This document shows, one piece after another, positions 35,327 through 40,674 of a stretch of DNA of 40,674 nt (position 1 is its first letter; every line of letters begins with the position of its first letter). The notes beneath the pieces were generated by a model that had not been told where the DNA came from, did no database searches, and worked only from the letters and a program-made list of their open reading frames with translations. Both the position numbers and the translations under genes were made by a program. Source of the DNA: Candidatus Cloacimonadales bacterium (lineage in GTDB: Bacteria > Cloacimonadota > Cloacimonadia > Cloacimonadales > TCS61); assembly GCA_030656075.1 (NCBI GenBank), contig JAUSOT010000149.1:1-40674 (forward strand). The letters are read 5' to 3'.

Positions 35327-36361
35327 ATGACGGATATTAGATTTGGACTGATCGGATGCGGAAGAATTTCAGGCAAGCATTTTGAAGCAATTGCCAGAAT
35401 CGAAAATGCTGAGATCGTGGCTTGTACAGACATTATCAAAAATAAAGCCAAAGCTGCTTCCGAGCAGTTCGGGATAAAAACAATTTATACAAATTATAAA
35501 ATAATGCTGGATAATGAACAGTTGGATGCTGTTCTCATCTGCACTCCCAGCGGAATGCATCCTGAAATGGGAATCGAAGCCGCCAATCGAAAGATCCATG
35601 TCGTCACGGAAAAACCGATGGCAATTAATCTGAAGTCAGCCGATGCCCTGGTGAAAGCCTGTGATGATAACCGGGTCGAATTATTTGTCGTCAAACAAAA
35701 CAGGTTAAATCCGGCCATTCAACTTTTGAAGAAAGCGATCGACAAAGACAGATTCGGCCGACTTTTCAGCGCCAATGCCACCGTCCGCTGGACTCGTCCG
35801 CAGTCGTATTATGATCTGGCTAAATGGCGCGGGACCTGGGAATTTGACGGAGGAGCTTTCATGAATCAAGCTTCTCACTACTTAGACTTGATCCAATGGT
35901 TAATGGGGCCGGTTGAATCCGTCATGGCTTTCACAGCAACGATGAACCACAAAATTGAAACAGAAGATCAAGGAGCAGGGCTCATTCATTTCCGATCCGG
36001 AGCAATCGGCGTGGTGGAAGTGTCCATGAATACATTTCCAAAAAATTATGAAGGTTCGGTCACTATCATGGGAGAAAACGGAACCGTGAAAATCGGTGGG
36101 ATAGCAGTGAATAAAGTCGATCATTGGGAATTTAAAGATTATGATGATGACGACAAACTGATTGAAACTGTTGCCACAAATCCAACCAGCGTTTACGGCT
36201 TTGGACATGTAGGTTATCTGCAAAATGTTGTTGATGCATTAAGTGGAAAAGCCACAGCCAATACGGATGGCCGCAGCGGCAGGAAATCATTGGAATTGAT
36301 CCTGGCCATGTATCAGTCAGCCAAAACCGGCAGCAAAGTTGCACTCCCGCTAACTTATTAA
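35327..36361 (+). CDS. Gfo/Idh/MocA family dehydrogenase, WlbA/WbpB-like
   Basis: 344 residues. Rossmann start FGLIGCGRISGKHFEAI, VLICTPSGMHPEM, the family EKP motif in VVTEKPMAIN, then a C-terminal domain with LFVVKQNRLNPAIQLLKKAI, WRGTWEFDGGAFMNQASHYLDL, and VTIMGENGTVKIGG. The KQNR and GGAFMNQ..H pattern is that of UDP-GlcNAcA 3-dehydrogenases (WlbA/WbpB), which oxidise a nucleotide sugar in surface-polysaccharide synthesis. Substrate is inferred. No aminotransferase/acetyltransferase partners are adjacent. It stands 16 bases ahead of the polyprenyl synthase, in the same direction, and so may be the first gene of the lipid operon. Confidence 0.85.
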   Translation: MTDIRFGLIGCGRISGKHFEAIARIENAEIVACTDIIKNKAKAASEQFGIKTIYTNYKIMLDNEQLDAVLICTPSGMHPEMGIEAANRKIHVVTEKPMAINLKSADALVKACDDNRVELFVVKQNRLNPAIQLLKKAIDKDRFGRLFSANATVRWTRPQSYYDLAKWRGTWEFDGGAFMNQASHYLDLIQWLMGPVESVMAFTATMNHKIETEDQGAGLIHFRSGAIGVVEVSMNTFPKNYEGSVTIMGENGTVKIGGIAVNKVDHWEFKDYDDDDKLIETVATNPTSVYGFGHVGYLQNVVDALSGKATANTDGRSGRKSLELILAMYQSAKTGSKVALPLTY

Positions 36362-36377
36362 TTGAAAGAGGTTAAGA

Positions 36378-37265
36378 TTGTTAATACAAGAATACTTTAA
36401 AACGAGGATTGATCTATTGGAACAGGCTCTGGATAAATATCTCACTCCAGCTGATGAATATCCGCAGGAATTGCATGAAGCTATGCGTTATAGTGTTTTC
36501 AGCGGTGGAAAACGTTTGCGTCCGATCTTGTTCCTGGGAACCTATGAGATGTTGCTCGGACGAAAAAACATCAACCGATTGGAGCGCTTGATGCCGGCTG
36601 CCTGTGCTCTGGAATTCGTACACACGGCTTCTCTCATTCACGACGATCTGCCCAGCATCGATAATGCTCCCGAAAGAAGGGGAATGCCCAGCTGCCATGT
36701 GAAATTCGGAACTGCAACAGCCATTCTGGCAGGTGACGCCTTGATCACAAAAGCTGTTGAGATCCTTACTGAGATCAATAATAAAAAAGTCGCTTTGAAC
36801 TGTATCCAGATAATTACCAAAGCCATGTCCACCCGCGGCATGATCGGAGGCCAGGCTGTAGATATTTTATCTTCCAAAAAGAAGATCACGATCAACACTT
36901 TACGATATATAAATCTCAAAAAAACCGGAGCATTATTGCAAGCATCAGTAGAACTGGCCTGCGCGATATTTGGAGCTGAAGAAAATGTTGCTATCACGCT
37001 TGGCAATTTTTCTCTCAATATTGGTTTAGCTTACCAGATTGTAGATGACATCCTGGATGAAGTCGGCAGCTTCGAAATTCTCGGTAAAGAACCCGGCGAA
37101 GATTATCGAAACAATAAATCGACCTATCCCGCTTTGCTGGGACTGGAAAAAGCCAAGAAGACAGCTGAAAAATTACTGCGCGATTCCTATAACCTGGTCA
37201 AAAACATGCCAAATAACGACGTACTGGTCGAGTATGTGAATATGATCAAGGAAAGGCTTCCGTAG
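36378..37265 (+). CDS. Polyprenyl diphosphate synthase, probably geranylgeranyl diphosphate synthase
   Basis: 295 residues. First aspartate-rich motif DDLPSID (89-95) within VHTASLIHDD, second DDILD (223-227), and SGGKRLRP near residue 42. It condenses IPP with allylic diphosphates. Ala84, five residues before the first Asp, is small as in CrtE-type GGPP synthases (ASL..DD) whereas E. coli IspA has Tyr there; this argues for C20 product. The start is TTG at 36378, with AGAGG six bases upstream; no ATG occurs before MRYSVFSGG, which would remove the N-terminus. It is followed at eight bases by the UbiA gene and supplies its likely substrate. Confidence 0.9.
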   Translation: MLIQEYFKTRIDLLEQALDKYLTPADEYPQELHEAMRYSVFSGGKRLRPILFLGTYEMLLGRKNINRLERLMPAACALEFVHTASLIHDDLPSIDNAPERRGMPSCHVKFGTATAILAGDALITKAVEILTEINNKKVALNCIQIITKAMSTRGMIGGQAVDILSSKKKITINTLRYINLKKTGALLQASVELACAIFGAEENVAITLGNFSLNIGLAYQIVDDILDEVGSFEILGKEPGEDYRNNKSTYPALLGLEKAKKTAEKLLRDSYNLVKNMPNNDVLVEYVNMIKERLP

Positions 37266-37273
37266 GAAATGTC

Positions 37274-38092
37274 ATGCCTTTCATCAAAATCCTGCGACCC
37301 TTCAACTGTTTTTTCGTGGCGTTGTCGGTTCTTTTCGGGGCATTCTATCTAAATCTTGAACCGAATATCGTTCAGGTCATTTTTGCAGCTATTTCTGCCA
37401 CCTGTATAGCAGCTGCAGGCTATGTGATCAATGATTTTTTCGACCTTCCGATAGATATGGTGAATAAGCCTTCACGGATTTTACCAGCGGGAAAGATCAC
37501 GCCAAAAACGGCTTACATTTATTCAGTTTTCCTCTTTTTATTAGGAATTATAGCATCCTATCTCACTCATAATTTCTATTGTGTTGGCCTGGCAATTCTC
37601 AACAGCATTGCTCTATTTTATTATGCAAAATTTTTTAAAATGAGTTTCCTGGCAGGAAATATCATCGTTTCCTATGCTGCAGGAAGCACCTTCATTTATG
37701 GCGGATTGGCTGCGAACAATCTTAAGAACGGCTTGATAATAGCAATCTATGCTTTCCTCTATACGCTCATCAGAGAATTCATCAAAGATGCGGAAGATAT
37801 CGAAGGCGATGCCCGATTTGGAGCAAAAACAATGGCTGTGAAATTTGGCCGAAAGTCCACCGCAATAATTTCTGTGATTCCAGCTTTAGTGATTATTGGA
37901 TTTACTTTTTACATTCAAACCAGCATTTCAAATGTGACTTTCTGGATGTTACATATACTTGTGACTTTGCCGCTGATATTATTTTTCACTCTGCTTCTAA
38001 ACAAAATTGATAAAGAGAATTTCAATAAAATTTCGACATTTATGAAAATTGATATGCTGATTTTATTAATAATTTTATGGATAGGAAAATGA
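37274..38092 (+). CDS. UbiA prenyltransferase, digeranylgeranylglyceryl phosphate synthase-like
   Basis: 272 residues, about eight or nine membrane spans. First Asp motif N53-D-F-F-D57-x-x-x-D61, followed by NKPSRILPAGKI. Second motif REFIKDAEDIEGD (168-179 region), followed by ARFGAKTMAVKFG. The sequence style and short length match archaeal DGGGP synthases, which add the second geranylgeranyl chain to GGGP in the membrane. The adjacent GGGP synthase and GGPP synthase strongly support this over a quinone or heme role (UbiA, MenA, COX10). Start ATG has AGGAAATG in front, with the previous gene's TAG stop inside it. It overlaps the GGGP synthase gene. Confidence 0.82.
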   Translation: MPFIKILRPFNCFFVALSVLFGAFYLNLEPNIVQVIFAAISATCIAAAGYVINDFFDLPIDMVNKPSRILPAGKITPKTAYIYSVFLFLLGIIASYLTHNFYCVGLAILNSIALFYYAKFFKMSFLAGNIIVSYAAGSTFIYGGLAANNLKNGLIIAIYAFLYTLIREFIKDAEDIEGDARFGAKTMAVKFGRKSTAIISVIPALVIIGFTFYIQTSISNVTFWMLHILVTLPLILFFTLLLNKIDKENFNKISTFMKIDMLILLIILWIGK

Positions 38093-38853
38093 TGAAAACT
38101 TACGATAAATTAGTAGAACTTTCCAAGAAACGGGCTAATTATTTTTGTCTGATCGACCCTGATAATCTGGCAGAATCTCAGGCAGTTGAATTTGCTCGGG
38201 TGAGTGAAGAAAACGGCGCTGATGGTCTTCTAGTTGGTGGAAGTATTATGGTGAACAACAATTTTGACTCCAACCTGAAAGCGATTAAGGCAAATGTGAA
38301 AATTCCGGTTTTAATCTTTCCGGGTATTTTCAATTTTGTTTCACCTCATGCCGATGCCCTGCTTCTGCTCAGCGTGATCACCAGTCGCAACCCGCAAATG
38401 CTGATCGGAGAACAGGTTCGCGCTGCTCCGCTCATCAAACATTACGGCTTGGAAGCGATCGGCACTGCTTATATGCTGATCGAATCCGGCAAAATCACTT
38501 CGGTTCATTTTATGAGCGGCAGCATGCCTCTTCCCCGCGAGAAAAACGACATCGCGGTAGCGCATGCTTTAGCCGGTTATTACCTCGGAATGAAGTTGAT
38601 CTATATGGATGCCGGCAGCGGAGCACAATTCTCGATACCGGAAGCAATGATCACCGCAGTTAAAACGAATGTTCCGCTTCCTATGATCGTAGGCGGCGGC
38701 ATCAAAACACCGGATGAAGCAGCTGGAAAAGCTGAAGCAGGAGCCGATTTTATCGTGATCGGAAATATCCTGGAAAAGAATTATGACCCTAAACTGATCA
38801 AAGAATTTGCCAAGGCAATCCACCAGGTAAAAAGGTCTAAATTAAAAAAGTAA
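38089..38853 (+). CDS. Geranylgeranylglyceryl phosphate synthase (GGGPS/PcrB family)
   Basis: About 254 residues, TIM barrel. FCLIDPDN (D23 and D25), ENGADGLLVGGS, VLIFPGIFNFVSPHADALLLLSV, the GGGPS hallmark YMDAGSGAQFSIP, then MIVGGGIKTPDEA and GADFIVIGN. It joins geranylgeranyl diphosphate to the hydroxyl of glycerol 1-phosphate, the first committed step of archaeal ether lipids. The length and GSGA pattern fit the larger group II enzymes rather than short PcrB heptaprenyl synthases. Start: ATG 38089 overlaps the UbiA stop as ATGA with AGGA upstream; 38077 or 38092 are alternatives. Confidence 0.9.
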   Translation: MMKTYDKLVELSKKRANYFCLIDPDNLAESQAVEFARVSEENGADGLLVGGSIMVNNNFDSNLKAIKANVKIPVLIFPGIFNFVSPHADALLLLSVITSRNPQMLIGEQVRAAPLIKHYGLEAIGTAYMLIESGKITSVHFMSGSMPLPREKNDIAVAHALAGYYLGMKLIYMDAGSGAQFSIPEAMITAVKTNVPLPMIVGGGIKTPDEAAGKAEAGADFIVIGNILEKNYDPKLIKEFAKAIHQVKRSKLKK

Positions 38854-38875
38854 ACGAGATGTTTCAGGAAAAAGT

Positions 38876-38920
38876 TATTGCACATATTAAACCATATCTA
38901 TAGGTTAGTTATGTGCAATA
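38876..38920. repeat. Inverted repeat TATTGCACATA ... TATGTGCAATA
   Basis: Two perfect 11-base arms (38876-38886 and 38910-38920) flank a 23-base loop that itself contains AACC...GGTT. It lies 22 bases after the GGGPS stop, just where the sequence turns AT-rich. There is no T-run after it, so it is either a weak terminator, an operator-like palindrome or a mobile-element edge. The right arm overlaps the start of the 20-codon ORF. Confidence 0.7.
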
Positions 38921-38973
38921 TCACAATTGGTGCAGGTGTAGATGTTAGTGGCTTTTTAAATAATTTCAATTAG
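38911..38973 (+). CDS. Candidate 20-residue peptide
   Basis: ATG at 38911 with AGG six bases upstream opens a 20-codon frame (begins MCNITIGAGVDVSG) ending in TAG at 38971-38973. That stop is part of the SD (TAGGA) of the next gene, so the two could be translationally coupled. It may instead be the truncated end of a lost gene. No homology recognised. Confidence 0.3.
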   Translation: MCNITIGAGVDVSGFLNNFN

Positions 38974-38981
38974 GAAATTTA

Positions 38982-39215
38982 ATGAGAATTATCTTAGTTG
39001 TGATAATTGCTTTTTGTTTAATCTTAAGCATTGTAAAGAGAAGAAAAGCAATCGTATTAGTTCTGGCTGTTGTTTCAGTTCCATTCTTAATATCTATCAT
39101 AAAGACAGCTTTACAAAATAAAAGTAATCCAATTACTGTAGGCAATGGAATAATTACATCAATTTTACTACTGGCACTATTTATTGGTATATTAAGAATT
39201 AGAAAACGAAGATAA
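38982..39215 (+). CDS. Small multi-span membrane protein, unknown
   Basis: 77 residues with three hydrophobic segments (about 3-18, 23-40, 51-71) separated by basic clusters (KRRK at 19-22) and ending RIRKRR. AGGA precedes the ATG by six bases. No family recognised. It is the first clear gene of an AT-rich same-strand run with a PP2C phosphatase (25 bases on) and a protein kinase, so it is a candidate membrane component of that signalling set. Confidence 0.65.
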   Translation: MRIILVVIIAFCLILSIVKRRKAIVLVLAVVSVPFLISIIKTALQNKSNPITVGNGIITSILLLALFIGILRIRKRR

Positions 39216-39240
39216 TGCCAAGATTGAAAAGGAGCATATT

Positions 39241-39960
39241 TTGAAATTTAATATTGCGGGATTTACTCATAAAGGAACGGAAAGAGAAATGAATCAAGAT
39301 CGAATTCTGATTCAAAACTTAATATACGAAAATGGTGCTTATAACCTTTTAAAAGAAACTTATTGTTTTTGTTTTGTTGCTGATGGCATTGGAGGAGGAC
39401 CTTCTGGAGAAAAGGCTGCACAGTATATTCTTGAACAAATTAATCTAAAATTGATCCGAAGTGAAAATTGTGATAACGACTGTCTTGCTGAAATCCTCAA
39501 TTCGATAAATATTGATTTGTTTAGTGAAGGAAGATTAAATCTTGATTACTTAGGATCAGGATCAACTTTAGTTGGTCTAATGATAAGTGATAATTATTTC
39601 AAAATAATAAATGCAGGAGATTCTCAAGCTTGGTTATTTCGTAATAATATTATGACTAAATTAACAGAAGATCAAGTTCTGGATTCACAACAGGAGAATA
39701 GTCCTATTATAAGCTATTTCGGTGGCAACAAGCAAAACTTAAAATTAAATTTTGATACTATTTTAAGAAATATCAAAATAAATGATATTTTAATATTAAC
39801 CTCTGATGGTTTACTGAAATCACTAACGATTAAACAAATTAAATCAATTTTATCAAATTCTAAATCGCTTATTGACAAAACTGAATTCATTCTTCAAAAA
39901 GCATTGCTGACTGGTGCGGAAGATAATGTCAGTTGCATTTTTATTGAAGTTATTAATTAA
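39241..39960 (+). CDS. PP2C-family Ser/Thr protein phosphatase
   Basis: 239 residues, a minimal soluble PP2C domain. GFTHKGTEREMNQDRILI with metal ligand D20, FVADGIGGGPSGEKAA with D48-G49, GSGSTLVGLMIS, INAGDSQAWLF, ILTSDGLLKSL, and the closing GAEDNVSCIFIEV give the complete Mn/Mg-binding Asp set. It removes phosphate from Ser/Thr, presumably on the kinase encoded next or its targets. The start is TTG (39241) with AAGGAG eight bases before it; the first ATG is at residue 17 and would cut into the fold. The kinase gene begins 20 bases downstream. Confidence 0.92.
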   Translation: MKFNIAGFTHKGTEREMNQDRILIQNLIYENGAYNLLKETYCFCFVADGIGGGPSGEKAAQYILEQINLKLIRSENCDNDCLAEILNSINIDLFSEGRLNLDYLGSGSTLVGLMISDNYFKIINAGDSQAWLFRNNIMTKLTEDQVLDSQQENSPIISYFGGNKQNLKLNFDTILRNIKINDILILTSDGLLKSLTIKQIKSILSNSKSLIDKTEFILQKALLTGAEDNVSCIFIEVIN

Positions 39961-39980
39961 AAAAACTGTAGGAGCTAAAT

Positions 39981-40674
39981 ATGGTTAATGATAATAATTC
40001 GAATAACAACAAAACACAAACCTATTCAAACGATGAAACAAAAAAAACTCAAACTTATTCCGACTCTAAAAAACAAGAAACTCAAAAATACTCAGATACA
40101 GTAATTGTAAAAAGAGGAACTATAACGTATGATGATAACGATTCTGATTTAATTAAACCTGTAGAATATGAGGGAGATACACTATACCGAATGGATAAAA
40201 CAAAAGCACATAATTTGGGCGTAGGTGATATTGTTGAATTAAACGAAATTAAGTATATGGTAATAGAAATAATTTCAGAAGAGACTGGTGAAGCTGTAAT
40301 TTACAAAATAAGAGATCAAAAAGATTCTATATTTGCTCTAAAATTGTATTATCAATTATCTCCCAAAAAAGAACCAAATCCTGAAGCATTTAATAGGATA
40401 AAAAATATTGAAGACCCAGACATATTAAGATTATATGATTATGGTGCAGGAGAAAATAAATATAAAGACAAATTCTGTTTTGAAGTATGTGATTTTGCAA
40501 AAGGTGGTGATTTACTATCAGTTAAAAATATTAAGAAAAAATATACTCCTGCATTTTTACAGTCTAATGTAATTCCAGAGATATTTAAAGGCATAAAAAG
40601 ACTTCACGAAAATCGAATTGTTCATTGTGATTTAAAACCAGAAAACGTGTTTTATCTAGATGAAGAACAAACAG
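39981..40674 (+). CDS. Ser/Thr protein kinase (Hanks type), 3' end outside window
   Basis: 231 residues are visible. TAGGAG precedes the ATG. Residues 1-40 are disordered, with three 11-residue repeats beginning TQTYSNDETKK, TQTYSDSKKQE and TQKYSDTV (positions 12, 23, 34). A beta-rich segment (60-95) follows, then the kinase: nucleotide loop ETGEAVIYKI (101-110), VAIK-type K121 in FALKLYY, hinge FEVCDFAKGGDLL (167-179), and catalytic loop H215-C-D217-L-K-P-E-N222. The activation segment and any C-terminal domain lie beyond 40674. The usual GxGxxG loop is degenerate (EETGEA). It pairs with the PP2C upstream. Confidence 0.9.
   Translation, partial: MVNDNNSNNNKTQTYSNDETKKTQTYSDSKKQETQKYSDTVIVKRGTITYDDNDSDLIKPVEYEGDTLYRMDKTKAHNLGVGDIVELNEIKYMVIEIISEETGEAVIYKIRDQKDSIFALKLYYQLSPKKEPNPEAFNRIKNIEDPDILRLYDYGAGENKYKDKFCFEVCDFAKGGDLLSVKNIKKKYTPAFLQSNVIPEIFKGIKRLHENRIVHCDLKPENVFYLDEEQT

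Noticed and set aside
35327-36361. Glycerol-1-phosphate dehydrogenase for the ether-lipid operon
   Set aside because: The motifs (EKP, KQNR, WRGTWEFDGG) are those of Gfo/Idh/MocA sugar dehydrogenases, not of the AraM/EgsA iron-alcohol-dehydrogenase-like family.
39241-40674. Complete TerY-P type triad
   Set aside because: A phosphatase and a kinase are present but no vWA protein is visible, so the name cannot be applied from this window.

Overview
The window looks like a chromosomal piece of a Gram-negative bacterium of the FCB group, most likely Candidatus Cloacimonadota (Cloacimonetes). By eye the sequence is moderately AT-rich. There is an outer membrane (BamA, a TonB-dependent receptor). 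Three secreted proteins end in the FPNPFNPxTT / FlgD-like C-terminal sorting domain (type IX secretion type A). Ribosome binding sites are strong AGGAGG. The placement is inferred from protein flavour, not from a marker tree.

Layout. 1-503: the end of a gas-vesicle cluster (gvpF/L end, gvpG), then a histidine-kinase remnant and an intact single-domain response regulator. 1284-3876: tRNA-Ala on the minus strand and bamA. 4119-8098 (minus): two adjacent secreted beta-propeller-type proteins with nearly identical sorting domains. 8396-8811: tRNA-Pro, tRNA-Val and a second tRNA-Val. 8993-14605: divergent polysaccharide deacetylase, a large kinase-like/multi-membrane-span protein, holA and era. 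14721-17114: an EtfA with a two-cluster ferredoxin domain and an ATZ/TRZ-type amidohydrolase. 17114-17781: a compact element with about 40-nt terminal inverted repeats around a GxxExxY gene. 17777-22618: queE, a YigZ/IMPACT protein, an extragenic repeat array and a large SNF2 helicase. 22821-27490: TonB-dependent receptor, a small membrane-anchored protein and an OB-fold sorting-domain protein. 27703-34221: rho, trhP-like U32 gene, SPOR/TPR protein, mutS and a DUF523 gene in one run. 34281-34685 (minus): HU and a 31-residue AURKAIP1/COX24-type ribosomal protein.

The most notable system is at 35327-38853. A Gfo/Idh/MocA dehydrogenase is followed at very short spacing by a CrtE-like polyprenyl diphosphate synthase, a UbiA-family prenyltransferase of the digeranylgeranylglyceryl-phosphate synthase type, and a geranylgeranylglyceryl-phosphate synthase. 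The last three are consecutive steps of archaeal ether-lipid synthesis, here in a bacterial chromosome with ordinary bacterial genes on both sides.

After a strong inverted repeat at 38876-38920 the composition becomes more AT-rich. A different operon starts there: a 20-codon ORF, a small multi-span membrane protein, a PP2C phosphatase and a Ser/Thr protein kinase cut by the window edge. This looks like a phospho-signalling island whose remaining members lie beyond 40674. Several families of palindromic and tandem extragenic repeats are scattered through the window. Some appear to have entered coding sequence, namely the sorting domains at 4119-4400 and 5834-6130.
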